Origin: Ignavibacteriota bacterium
GTDB lineage: Bacteria > Bacteroidota > Ignavibacteria > Ignavibacteriales > Melioribacteraceae
Length of the DNA stretch: 64,000 nt
Assembly (NCBI GenBank): GCA_016708125.1
Contig: JADJGF010000001.1
Location: 4,114,001-4,178,000, forward strand
Direction: 5' to 3'
Positions 53,684 to 62,684 of this stretch are shown piece by piece. Under the pieces are notes generated by a model. The model was not told where the DNA came from. It did no database searches and saw only the letters and a list, made by a program, of their open reading frames with translations. Within the stretch, counting starts at the first letter, position 1, and each line of letters starts with the position of its first letter. The position numbers and the translations under genes were made by a program.

Positions 53684-54373
53684 TCACGTCTTTCCGTTTC
53701 CACGTTTTCTTACTTTTCCTGCTGCTCTTCTAATTCTTTTTTTAGCATTTCTTACTTCTTCAATTTCAATTTTTAATGTCTGCGAAATTGGAATATCTTT
53801 TGTCTCACCATTTAAAATTTCTTCCAAAACAAAATATGCATTTACGTCATTTTCCAATATTTTTTTAATTTCTACTATTTCGTCTTCAATACATTTATTA
53901 AATATAGACTCCTCATTTTGTGTCTCAATATCTAATAAAGATTTTTTATCCTCTAAATATTTTTCATTTAGTTTTTCATCTTCGTCAAGATTGAATTCAA
54001 CGAGGGCTTTCGGCTTTTCATATTCAGTAAGCTTATTTAATTTTCTTAAGTTTTTATGAAATTCATTTCTCATTTCACTAACAATAGCCATGATCAATTG
54101 ATTTTCAAAAGTCCTAACATTAACTTTATTCCAAGTCCGTTCACCTTCTATGAACTTTTGAAAAATATCTTGAAGAATGTCCTTTTCAGTTTTTCCATGC
54201 ATACTATTTGCTTCAAAATAATACCAGATTTTTCCTAATGTAAAATAGGTTAGTCTATTAAGTGTATTTTTATTTTTACAAATAATATTTAGTTCAAAAA
54301 ATATTTCTTCGCTAGTAGCGATTTCATTTTTAAATTCAATTCTATTAGTTGATTCGACAGATACTCTTTCCAA
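53684..54373 (-). CDS. Sigma-70-like (ECF-type) transcription factor
   Basis: 229 aa with a region-2-like part (TEKDILQDIFQKFIEGERTW, then NKVNVRTFENQLIMAIVSEM) and a region-4-like HTH (EEILNGETKDIPISQTLKIE, then EVRNAKKRIRRAAGK). The long gap between them and weak conservation make it atypical. The last residues (KVRKRGNGKT) are encoded by CACGTCTTTCCGTTTCC repeat words, so the natural C-terminus may be altered. Confidence 0.6.
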   Translation of the reverse strand: MERVSVESTNRIEFKNEIATSEEIFFELNIICKNKNTLNRLTYFTLGKIWYYFEANSMHGKTEKDILQDIFQKFIEGERTWNKVNVRTFENQLIMAIVSEMRNEFHKNLRKLNKLTEYEKPKALVEFNLDEDEKLNEKYLEDKKSLLDIETQNEESIFNKCIEDEIVEIKKILENDVNAYFVLEEILNGETKDIPISQTLKIEIEEVRNAKKRIRRAAGKVRKRGNGKT

Positions 54374-55085
54374 AATTACTCCTATTTTTCATCCGTTTCC
54401 TTAGATAATTGTGATTTAAATAGTTTGTATGTATCATGTCTAACCCTCCTAAATTAAATGATTCTTGTAATATTAATTTGCATAGAACTATATTTGGAAA
54501 CTCATGTCATGTTACTCAAGCTAATCCGTTAGCTAACGGAATGAGGCTAAATTTAACATGCATTTATTAAATATTTTTCAATAGCTGTTCATTCCCTTTT
54601 TTTTCTGTTCCTTCAACTACCGGCATGCATTCCGATTTCTGTATTCTGATTTCTGCTTTTATTTTCTTCTTCACTCTTTTCTAATTTCCACAACTCCATC
54701 CTACTGACTCCTTACTTCTTACTACTAACTTCTATCTTTTCATACTCATATACTTTCTTTTCCCGCATTTTGCCGTTTTTAATTAAAAAAATTTTCTATG
54801 GCAAAATTTCTTTTTTCAAAGTAATTAATGTTAGAAAAGTTAAAGCGTTTTGTTTCTTATAAAAAATAATAAAAAAAGATTTCTCAGTCGTAAACCCTTC
54901 GAAATGAGAAGGTGACTAAGTGTGTCGGCGTTTCGATGCACATTGTTACTCAATGACCGGCACATATTAAAGCCACAAAATAGGGACCAATAATCTGGAT
55001 TCCCATCCGTCAGTTGACGGATCACGGGAATGACTTTTCAAAATCATATAATTGCAAACAAAAGAAAAAAAATAAAGGAAAATAA
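54374..55085. other. Intergenic region, repeats only
   Basis: No gene recognised. Contains the palindrome TCCGTTAGCTAACGGA (54525-54540) with ATGAGGCTA, TTACTTCTTACTACTAACTTC word runs (about 54700-54730), and CATCCGTCAGTTGACGGATC (a variant palindrome) near 55005-55025. Confidence 0.6.
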
Positions 55086-55292
55086 ATGTTCATATTTGAT
55101 TTAGACAATTTCACCGATATATACGTTAGAAACAGAGTATTCTATCTTGGTCTTATCTTGTACTTCAATTGGCTTCAGAAATACCTGAAAACAATAATCA
55201 AAATAAGGCGTCAATTTATCGATGACTTCACAAAGATTTATAAAACCGATCACCCAATATTATTTATACGTGCACCGCCGATTATAATCTAA
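55086..55292 (+). CDS. Small hypothetical protein
   Basis: 68 aa on the plus strand (MFIFDLDNFTDIYVRNRVFY, then LGLILYFNWLQKYLKTIIKI). It has one hydrophobic segment, a basic half after it and the tail FIRAPPIII. AAAGGA lies six bases upstream of the ATG. No family recognised. It may be expressed with the genes that follow at 55455. Confidence 0.4.
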   Translation: MFIFDLDNFTDIYVRNRVFYLGLILYFNWLQKYLKTIIKIRRQFIDDFTKIYKTDHPILFIRAPPIII

Positions 55293-55454
55293 ACATGGCA
55301 AAATATTAATAAAGTTAAAGAATAATATTAATATTACAAATTTTAAATGTTATAAGATTAATTTATAAATTACTTGTTTAACAAACAAGAAAAACTATAA
55401 ATTCAAACAAAATGTCAAAGAACTTTTTTTAATACAAATATAGGATAAACAAAA

Positions 55455-56139
55455 ATGGCTGAGCTAAATAAATCCGTACTTGGAAAAGTAAGCGGCAGTA
55501 TAGGTGAACTCACCTTCCGTCAGAGAAACGGTAAAAATGTAATATGTATGAAACCTTCTTCGTTTACACCAGGCAGTGACGCAAATTCCATTGCAAGAAG
55601 AGATCGTTTTAAACTAAACTATCAAACTTGTAAAAGAACTAAACAGCATTCCCTTTATCAAAGAATATTGGAATTCCGTATCTCCTGCTGAAATGACGGG
55701 TTTCAATCTAATGTTCAAAGTTAATTATCAGAATGTAAGCTCAAATGATATAGTTTCAAATCCAATGATAATGCCGGTTACGGGGTTTAATATTAGTAAC
55801 CCGACATGTGTTTTTAATACGGATAACTTTGAAATTACACTTGGTGCTATTGGTAATAATTCGGGAATTGATACACTAACCGAATCAAATTTGTCGTTGG
55901 TTAATATTTTACTTCTTAAAAATCCGGTAAACCCAACATTTGATTCTAATTATGTATCAACAATAATATCCGCGAATATTGCAATGCAGATTGATAATCC
56001 TCTTAATTTTTCAGTCAATATTCCAAACAATATTCAACATTTTTACAATAACTATCAAACTAAGAAAGTGTTTTCTGTTCTACTAACTTCTGATGCTTCA
56101 AATCAGATAATTCACTTCTCTAATACTTTCTCGGTGTAA
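55455..56139 (+). pseudogene. DUF6266-like gene with a frameshift
   Basis: The first frame (55455-55691) reads MAELNKSVLGKVSGSIGELT, then FRQRNGKNVICMKPSSFTPG and RRDRFKL, the start of small DUF6266-like proteins common in Bacteroidota. Around 55616 it leaves the coding frame. The continuation TIKLVKELNSIPFIKEYWNS, VSPAEMTGFNLMFKVNYQ runs in the next frame into the ORF at 55693-56139. One extra A near AAACTAAAC explains the shift. It could be a real mutation, an assembly error or recoding. Confidence 0.65.
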
Positions 56140-56689
56140 CATTGGGGCGGAGAAATCCGTCCTTTATTTTGATGTTAGTGAATTGTTAAATAAAAGTTTT
56201 TTCATTGGGATAAAAGATTTTCATTCCCTACATTTTTTGCTTTAATTCATAATTCTTAATTGCTAATTCTTACTCTTAATCCTAATCTTACTCTTTATCT
56301 TTATGCTGCAATATTAGGTTCCGGTACTAACTTTGTTTAACCCGAATGGCTGCCCCTTTGTTATCCCGGTTTGATTTTAATACGGGCAACTTTTTTTTAG
56401 AATATTCTGGGCATAGATTAAAAAATGAGTAACTGATTAGACGCAATATATTGCGTCTCTACATTGAAAAAAACATTTATTTAATTATAAAGATTTTCAT
56501 TCCCTACATTTTTTGCTTTAATTCATAATTCTTAATTGCTAATTCTTACTCTTTATCCTAATCTTACTCTTAATCTTTTTGCTGCAATATTAGGTTCCGG
56601 TATTCCAAAAGATGGAAACCGGAATGACAAGCTATTAAATAAGTTTCAAGATTAACTTCTTCTTAAGGAATAAAGTTTGGGAATCAGAT
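56140..56689. repeat. Tandem duplicated non-coding block
   Basis: Two copies (about 56200-56330 and 56500-56605) of a block beginning AAAGATTTTCATTCCCTAC, with TTAATTCATAATTCTTAATT, CTTACTCTT runs and ending GCTGCAATATTAGGTTCCGG. A third partial copy of the end occurs at 61318-61340. No gene. Confidence 0.75.
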
Positions 56690-57061
56690 TTATTTTTGAT
56701 AAAAAATTAAATTTGATTCTTCGACTAACTTTAACTGAGAATCTGCGCTTATTAATGGAAGTTTTAGAAAGATTCCTGTTGCAATAATAATACTATCTGG
56801 TAATTTCAAAGAATATTTTCGTTTAATATTAATTGTATGTTCTTTTATATGTGTATTGATATCAATAATTGTACATTCTGATAAAAAATCATTTATACTT
56901 TTAGTATCTGTTTTCGTAATTTCTTTATAAGAAAGTAATTCAAGTTGGGTAATAAATGAAACGAATAAATTCTTTTCATTTAAAATCGGAGTAAGTGTTT
57001 TATCTCCATTAAGGAAATATAAAATAATGTTTGTATCTAAAAGTAAACTATTCCCATTCAT
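56690..57061 (-). CDS. PIN-domain toxin (VapC-like)
   Basis: 123 aa. PIN residues: D9 in LLLDTNIILYFLNGD, E41 in FITQLELLSYKEI, D in LPDSIIIATGIFLKL and SADSQLK. Its ATG overlaps the upstream antitoxin gene by 14 bases. Confidence 0.87.
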   Translation of the reverse strand: MNGNSLLLDTNIILYFLNGDKTLTPILNEKNLFVSFITQLELLSYKEITKTDTKSINDFLSECTIIDINTHIKEHTINIKRKYSLKLPDSIIIATGIFLKLPLISADSQLKLVEESNLIFYQK

Positions 57062-57218
57062 TTCTTAATTTTTTCTGAATTTCTAAAGGATCTTCTTTAA
57101 GTATAAGTACGCCGCAATATTTTTTAATATCTATTTTATTTTTAAGTGTTATTTTATTTCTATCAAGTATTGAATTTATTTGTTTTCTATTCATTCCTTT
57201 TTTAATTACTGTAACCAT
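57048..57218 (-). CDS. Antitoxin partner of PIN toxin (56 aa)
   Basis: Reads MVTVIKKGMNRKQINSILDR, then IDIKKYCGVLILKEDPLEIQ and KKLRNEWE. The YCGVL.LKEDPLEIQKK.R.EWE ending is typical of short antitoxins paired with PIN proteins in Bacteroidota-type genomes. Overlap with the toxin gene supports co-translation. Confidence 0.82.
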   Translation of the reverse strand: MVTVIKKGMNRKQINSILDRNKITLKNKIDIKKYCGVLILKEDPLEIQKKLRNEWE

Positions 57219-57418
57219 TTTGAACCTAATTTCTTAAATATTCTTTATTATAAATATACAAATTCTTTTTTATTGTATTATTTTTTTTCGGCCAACATCG
57301 GTCGACTCTTGTTTATAAATTAATTCTTTATTTTATGCAAATAAATGATGAAAACGACAATTTACTTAAATCATTATACCTAATTTCTAATTTTTCCGTT
57401 TCTGTCTCCGTTTCCGTT

Positions 57419-57434
57419 TCCGTTAGCTAACGGA
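57419..57434. repeat. Palindrome TCCGTTAGCTAACGGA
   Basis: Copy in the gap between two TA modules, preceded by a TTTCCG hexamer run. Confidence 0.85.
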
Positions 57435-57482
57435 TAACGGATTCAAAAGTCTTTAAATTGTCGTAAATCACATGTCATTAAA

Positions 57483-58139
57483 TTATATTTTTTCTTTAAT
57501 TTTCTTTAATTCCGATACAAAATAATCTGCAATCATTTCTTTGCTCAAAATCTCCGCTGGTTCAAGGTGTTCCCCAATACTATTCTCTTCGAGATCATCT
57601 GTAAATATCAAAGTTTCAGAGTAAATTATTGGTGAAATATTTGGTGCTTTTATTTTAGCTATTTCAAATAGTTTCTCAATACCAATCACTTTTTTCGTTA
57701 TAAAGTAAAGGTCATAATAATCTCTAATTGTATTTCTCTGTGAAATAGTTATAAGTTTTAATACACCAATAATTGCGGGTTTTGCAATATAAATTTTACC
57801 TAATTTACTAGAATGTTCTTGAATATTAAATGGAACTAAGGCTGCTCCGGTCGAAAAAAAAGTAACTTTAACTTCATTAATAATAAAGTCTACTTGGTAG
57901 TTCTTCTCTTCATTAATAATTTTATATTTACTAAAAACAGCATTTATACTTCTTTTAATATTTTTGGTATTAATTTCTTCACCATCAAAAACAAAATCAA
58001 GGTCTTCAGATTTTCGATGTTCAATTTGCATAGCTAAAGCAGTTCCACCGACTAAAGTATAATCTTGCATAAATTTCTGCTTCGATAAAACATTGAAAAC
58101 ATTTTTAGTATTTAAAGGTAAATATTCCAGATTAAACAT
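57483..58139 (-). CDS. AbiEii/AbiGii-like nucleotidyltransferase toxin
   Basis: 218 aa with TLVGGTALAMQIEHRKSEDL, then DFVFDGEE, the nucleotidyltransferase motif of AbiEii-type TA toxins, and RDYYDLYFITKKV downstream. Expected to be a nucleotidyltransferase toxin. One base separates it from the upstream small gene. Confidence 0.88.
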   Translation of the reverse strand: MFNLEYLPLNTKNVFNVLSKQKFMQDYTLVGGTALAMQIEHRKSEDLDFVFDGEEINTKNIKRSINAVFSKYKIINEEKNYQVDFIINEVKVTFFSTGAALVPFNIQEHSSKLGKIYIAKPAIIGVLKLITISQRNTIRDYYDLYFITKKVIGIEKLFEIAKIKAPNISPIIYSETLIFTDDLEENSIGEHLEPAEILSKEMIADYFVSELKKIKEKI

Positions 58140-58140
58140 T

Positions 58141-58368
58141 TTAAATAATCACTTTTTCAATAAAATTAATTCTTTTTTTATATTTATTTTTATTCGTAAT
58201 CTTTTCCACCGTCTTTTTTATTTCTTTTATCTCAACCAGTTTTGTTAAGAGGATAATATCCTTTACATCTCCATAAAGTAGAACATTTTGGGTAATTACA
58301 CTAAGCGGCAAGTCAGCTTTTTCTTTATAACTCCAGAATATGTATTTGGGGAATTTATCGATGTTCAT
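58141..58368 (-). CDS. Small partner of the AbiEii-like toxin
   Basis: 75 aa: FPKYIFWSYKEKADLPLSVI, then QNVLLYGDVKDIILLTKLV. This is the DUF6922-type protein that usually precedes AbiEii-like toxins and probably acts as antitoxin and DNA-binding regulator. Confidence 0.82.
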   Translation of the reverse strand: MNIDKFPKYIFWSYKEKADLPLSVITQNVLLYGDVKDIILLTKLVEIKEIKKTVEKITNKNKYKKRINFIEKVII

Positions 58369-59108
58369 GTGTTTCTTTTTGAATTTAATTCTACAACTTA
58401 AAAATAAAAATAAAGCGATTAGTAAATAGTGAACAGTAATGAGTAAAGAAGATTGGAAGTTGGGAATATATTGACTTCAAAACGTAAACAACTTTTCGCT
58501 CTACTTTACTAATCCAAAATTTTTTCTTCTCTTCCTTACTTCGTCTCTCTTGAGATTTCTCAACCGAAAACATTGGGGTTCGAAATGACAAGATCTTTTT
58601 ATTTTCTTACTACTGTTTACTGACTTCTGTTCCGTTAGCTAACGGACTGACTTCTGTTCCTTTGAGATTTCTTACCCAAAAAAAACATTGGGATTCGAAA
58701 TGACAGATTATTTATTTTATCTGTTAATTTGTTAACTCACGGATGTAATATTTTTATTTTTCCGCATCTGAGGTAAGTCTTAATAATTCATAATTTTTAA
58801 TTCATAATTTTTTTGTTTCTTCCTTACTTCATTTATCTTGAGATTTCTCACCCGAAAAAACATTGGGATTCGAAATGACAAGTTCTTTATATTATTATTA
58901 CTAGATACTTGATACTAGATTCCGGATAATTTCATTATTAAAACTATATTTTCGAAATTTCCGGAATGACAACTCGCTTCATTTGGTCATGCTAACCATA
59001 TTTGTTTAATATTTGAATATTGCTTTTTGAAATTTGTTTGTCGTTTGTAAATTGTTTTTTTTGCCTTATTCTCGATTACGCTCTGAAGCGTTACACCAAA
59101 AAGCGTAA
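58369..59108. other. Intergenic region filled with dispersed repeats
   Basis: No gene. Holds three copies of the GAGATTTCTCACCCG..ATTCGAAATGACA repeat (58549-58592, 58661-58706, 58836-58882), the palindrome TCCGTTAGCTAACGGA (58631-58646), a GGGAATATATTGACTTC repeat and the 58950-59060 block also found at 6645-6790. Confidence 0.75.
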
Positions 59109-60230
59109 TTACAAATACTTAAATAAAAATAGTTTATAGATTGGATCAGCAAATTCATACTTATTTTCGAATGGTTCAATTATACCGTCTTCAATGAATG
59201 ATGAAATTGCTTTTTGTGTTGTTGAATTAGCTCCCAGACTAAATTTTTCCATCACTTCTTTGGAAAATATCCCAATTGATGAATTACAAAGAGCACTTAA
59301 AACTTTCTTTCTGTAATTTGTTTGTTTTGAAGTTAACTCCCAGTAATAATCGGATTTTAATTCAATGATTGTTTTTATTGCACTATCTACATGTTTTTTT
59401 GTTATTTCTTCATGTTTGTTAATTACTTGCTGCCAAATTTCCGCAGCAACGAATTGAATATAATATGGTATTGAATTAACTGAATTGATAATGTATTCAG
59501 CTACTTCAGTCGTAATTTTAATTTTGTCCTTTTGGAATTGTTTCCGTAAATAATCAATCGAAAACTTAATATCAATTGTGTTTAAATTAAGCAGTGCTGC
59601 TGAATTATAAAATGCTCTGTTTTTATTTGAGAACATGTCTTTTAACAAATGTGTTCTGCTGCCAAGAAATAAATATGAAACATTTTTGTGATGCTGAATT
59701 AGACTTCGTAAAATTTTCTCAAATGATTCACCGTTTAACTTTGTTATTTCTTGAAATTCGTCAAAAGCAACAATCCAACGTTTTTTAGTTGTAGCAAATT
59801 TTTCGGGTAAATTTATAACATCTTCTAAAGTCTCAATTTTTTCTGCACCGTTTATCCATGAAAAAGAAAATTCAGGACTACCTTGCTGATTAAATGTTAT
59901 ACTGGGAACTATACCTCTAATTAATTTGCTTATTTTTTTAACTGTTTTCTCAATTTGATTTTCTTCATTTTCCGCTATTAATTTTGAATAATTTTTTATG
60001 AATGTTTCTCGTGAATAAATACTCATAAAATCCAAATAAACCGTAATTAATCCTTCTTTATTTAATTCCTTAAGTGTTTTTTTTACTAATGAAGATTTCC
60101 CATATCTTCTGGGTGCATATAAAACTATATTATTGCCTCCCGCTAAAGTTGCTTTAAGTCTTTCCACCTCAACTTCTCTATCATAAAAATATTCACCTTC
60201 AACTATTTGTCCGTACTTAAATGGATTCAT
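59109..60230 (-). CDS. AAA ATPase (archaeal-type ATP-binding protein)
   Basis: 373 aa: MNPFKYGQIVEGEYFYDREV, Walker A LYAPRRYGKSSLVKKTL at about 38-54, Walker B WIVAFDEFQEITKL, SYLFLGSRTHLLKDMF sensor region and a C-terminal winged-helix-like part. Such single-gene STAND-like ATPases are frequent in mobile gene sets; role unknown. No TA partner is visible. Confidence 0.85.
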   Translation of the reverse strand: MNPFKYGQIVEGEYFYDREVEVERLKATLAGGNNIVLYAPRRYGKSSLVKKTLKELNKEGLITVYLDFMSIYSRETFIKNYSKLIAENEENQIEKTVKKISKLIRGIVPSITFNQQGSPEFSFSWINGAEKIETLEDVINLPEKFATTKKRWIVAFDEFQEITKLNGESFEKILRSLIQHHKNVSYLFLGSRTHLLKDMFSNKNRAFYNSAALLNLNTIDIKFSIDYLRKQFQKDKIKITTEVAEYIINSVNSIPYYIQFVAAEIWQQVINKHEEITKKHVDSAIKTIIELKSDYYWELTSKQTNYRKKVLSALCNSSIGIFSKEVMEKFSLGANSTTQKAISSFIEDGIIEPFENKYEFADPIYKLFLFKYL

Positions 60231-60314
60231 TTTCTATTTCCATTAAATTAACCAAATTTGTAAAATTTATTACCTTTTACACATGTAACAAGCAGATAAA
60301 CCTTTCATTTCAAT

Positions 60315-60875
60315 TCACATCTTATCAATCAATGTCCAAATTTCGTTTAATTCAAATTTCTTAATTTTATTATTCAAAAATGAAAAATTAATTTGTGATT
60401 TAGAATTTTCTAATATTCCCTTAATATCAATTAAGTGTTTTTGACTTTTACCTTCTTTATAAAATTCCATTTTTTTTATAATTATATATTCAATTGGAGC
60501 GACATAAATAAATCCTCCCAAGAATTCTACTTCAACTTTATTTTGCATTGCCCAATGCTGAAATTTATCATCTCCAATTAAATAAATATCGGCTCTAAAA
60601 CCGGTTTCATGATGAATAAGATTAAAATGACCTTTAGATTTCTGTTTAATTTCTTCAAGAATTACTTCTCTGGGGGGACAATAAAATTCTTCCAACTTGA
60701 AAGCAGAAATAAATTTATTGATTTCATATTCATTTAAAGAAATAATTAAATCAATATCGTGCGTCATTCTGGGATCACCATAAACTATTGATGCAATTGA
60801 TCCGGTAATAAAATAATCGATGTTATTTTGTGCTAAAATATTTGTATAAATTGCAAATAAATTAGTTTCTTGCAT
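60315..60875 (-). CDS. Nucleotidyltransferase-fold protein of a TA-like pair
   Basis: 186 aa: DYFITGSIASIVYGDPRMTH, then DIDLIISLNEYEI, the nucleotidyltransferase GS...D-x-D pattern of DUF6036/AbiEii-related proteins, plus FYCPPREVILEEIKQKSKGH. Its ATG overlaps the upstream 53-aa gene by 14 bases. Confidence 0.82.
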   Translation of the reverse strand: MQETNLFAIYTNILAQNNIDYFITGSIASIVYGDPRMTHDIDLIISLNEYEINKFISAFKLEEFYCPPREVILEEIKQKSKGHFNLIHHETGFRADIYLIGDDKFQHWAMQNKVEVEFLGGFIYVAPIEYIIIKKMEFYKEGKSQKHLIDIKGILENSKSQINFSFLNNKIKKFELNEIWTLIDKM

Positions 60876-61023
60876 TCAGAAATATCTCTTTTACTTTTCG
60901 ATTTATTTCTTCTTCCGATAGATTTGGATTAAATTTTTTTAAAGCAGCTTTTTTTAATTCTTTTGCCAAATTTATAAGATTTAGTGTTTGTATTAGTTTT
61001 TGTTCCGGTGTTAAATTTGTCAT
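60862..61023 (-). CDS. Small partner protein (53 aa) of the nucleotidyltransferase
   Basis: Reads MTNLTPEQKLIQTLNLINLA, then LKKAALKKFNPNLSEEEINR, KVKEIF. A helical protein resembling the small protein encoded ahead of such nucleotidyltransferases. The 14-base overlap supports an operon. Confidence 0.7.
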   Translation of the reverse strand: MTNLTPEQKLIQTLNLINLAKELKKAALKKFNPNLSEEEINRKVKEIFLNARN

Positions 61024-61480
61024 TTTAAAACTAATCTTTTATTATTTTTTGATGTATATTTAGGAAATAAGGTTTTCAAATCGTAAACAAGTTTTCGCAC
61101 TAATTTACTAATTCATTTTTTTTTCGTCACATCCTTAATTCACTTATCTTGAGATTTCTCACCCGAAAAAACATTGGGATTCGAAATGACAGATTAATTA
61201 TTGAATCTTTCAATCCGTTCGCTAACGGATTCATAATTTTTATTGCTTGTTCTCCAATAGGTTCAAAGTATTCCTATGGAGGATGCGCTTGACATTAATC
61301 TTTCTCTTAATCTTTTAGCTGCAATATTAGATTCCGGTCATATTCGCTTACTTATGTATTACTGGAATGAAAGATTTATGTAAACAACAATTTTAATTTT
61401 CAATTCTTAATTCATATTTATTCCCGCCAAAGAAGGGCAAGCCATGCCAAAGGCGGGCAAGCATAATTATTAATTTTATT
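61024..61480. other. Intergenic repeat region
   Basis: No gene. Contains GAGATTTCTCACCCG..ATTCGAAATGACA (61147-61193), palindrome variant TCCGTTCGCTAACGGA (61214-61229), GCTGCAATATTAGATTCCGG, and a CCCGCC..GGCGGGCAAG inverted repeat (about 61420-61460). Confidence 0.7.
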
Positions 61481-62068
61481 CTAAATTTCTTTTACAACTC
61501 CATTTTCAAATTTGTATGTTTTACTCGATTTTTCACAAAAAGCAATTCCGTTTTCATCAAACTTTAACTTCTTGCCGGCTTCACTATACCAACCGACTAT
61601 TCTTGCGGGATTACCTACTACGAGAGCAAAATCTGGGACATCTTTCGTGACAACAGAACCGGCACCGACAAACGCAAATCTGCCGATTGTATGTCCGCAC
61701 ACTATTGTAGAATTTGCACCCAGTGATGCTCCTTCCTTTACAAGTGTTTTGATATAATATTCCGCACCGACTTGGGGATATTTGCTTCTTGGATCTAAAA
61801 TATTAGTGAACACCATCGAAGGACCGCAAAAGACATAATCTTCCAATATTACACCTTCATAAACAGAGACGTTGTTTTGGATTTTTACAAAGTTACCTAT
61901 TTCAACATTATTTGCGATGTTTACGTTTTGTCCGAGTATGCACTTTTTACCAATTTTTGCACCGCTTTGAACATGTGTGAAATGCCAAATTTTGGTGCCT
62001 TCACCGATTTCAACATTATCATCAACTACTGCGTATTGGTTAACATAATAATTGTTTTGAGTTGACAT
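61481..62068 (-). CDS. WlbB/WbpD-like UDP-sugar N-acetyltransferase
   Basis: 195-aa hexapeptide enzyme: YAVVDDNVEIGEGTKIWHFT, HVQSGAKIGKKCILGQNVNI, NILDPRSKYPQVGAEYYIKT, GASLGANSTIVCGHTIGRFA, VVGNPARIVGWYSEAGKKL. In the WlbA-WlbE-WlbB route it acetylates the 3-amino group of UDP-GlcNAc3NA to the diacetamido-uronate. The WlbA-like gene is at 62685. The aminotransferase step is not in the window next to them. Confidence 0.9.
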   Translation of the reverse strand: MSTQNNYYVNQYAVVDDNVEIGEGTKIWHFTHVQSGAKIGKKCILGQNVNIANNVEIGNFVKIQNNVSVYEGVILEDYVFCGPSMVFTNILDPRSKYPQVGAEYYIKTLVKEGASLGANSTIVCGHTIGRFAFVGAGSVVTKDVPDFALVVGNPARIVGWYSEAGKKLKFDENGIAFCEKSSKTYKFENGVVKEI

Positions 62069-62089
62069 AAAAGCCTGAAAAGAAATTAT

Positions 62090-62290
62090 AAATTAAGCTT
62101 GCCCGCCCAGCCCCGGCTGGTAAACGTGGCGGGAATTATGAATTAGAAAAGAGTAGAAGAAATAAGAAATAATTATGAATTAAGAATTATAAAAAAATGA
62201 AAATGACGAGTTATGAAAATTAAATTAGAAATTAAAAAGAGAAAAGAAAATTAAGAATTAAGAATTAAAAAAGTAAAAATGAAATTGAGA
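62090..62290. repeat. CCCGCC..GGCGGG inverted repeat and AATTAAG heptamer run
   Basis: GCTTGCCCGCCCAGCC...GGCGGGAATTATG (62093-62140), followed by degenerate AATTATG/AATTAAG units to about 62280. Confidence 0.8.
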
Positions 62291-62292
62291 GA

Positions 62293-62643
62293 TTATAAAT
62301 TTTGTTTGGAACTTTTTATAATTGAAGTAAGAATTCTGATTATTTCATCATTTGAAAATATTGCATCGTTAAAATTAGTACTTGTTATTTTGCTTTCTTG
62401 CAGTAATCTTAACCAATATTTTGTTTCCCTTGCTTCCTTTGCCGCGATACTTAGTTTATTTATAAAATCTTTTTTAGATACTGCTGAAATTGATTCATTA
62501 ACATTTGCACCAATGCTTGTTCCAGATCTGAGTAATTGTTTCGATAAAATAAACTCTTTTTCATTAACAAGTAATTTGTACAATTGAATTATTTGAATTG
62601 CAAAATCAAATGACTTTTGTTCAATTAGATTATCTTTCTTCAA
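62293..62643 (-). CDS. Four-helix bundle protein (IVS-type)
   Basis: 116 aa: QKSFDFAIQIIQLYKLLVNE, LSKQLLRSGTSIGANVNESI, AKEARETKYWLRLLQESK. This is the branch of the four-helix family with SIGANVxE in place of NIAEG. It separates the two Wlb-type genes, with a repeat run following it. Confidence 0.88.
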   Translation of the reverse strand: MKKDNLIEQKSFDFAIQIIQLYKLLVNEKEFILSKQLLRSGTSIGANVNESISAVSKKDFINKLSIAAKEARETKYWLRLLQESKITSTNFNDAIFSNDEIIRILTSIIKSSKQNL

Positions 62644-62684
62644 TTTTTTTTATTTTTTAATTCAATATTCCTAATTCAAAATTA

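Noticed and set aside
54840..55025. 61-aa minus-strand ORF
   Set aside because: Overlaps a palindromic repeat and lacks a credible start or homology.
55455..56139. Programmed frameshift
   Set aside because: No clear slippery heptamer with a downstream pseudoknot was seen; a simple one-base indel explains it.
58391..58591. 66-aa minus-strand ORF
   Set aside because: Covers repeat copies (GAGATTTCTC family and GACTTCAAAACG repeat) and has no protein-like features.
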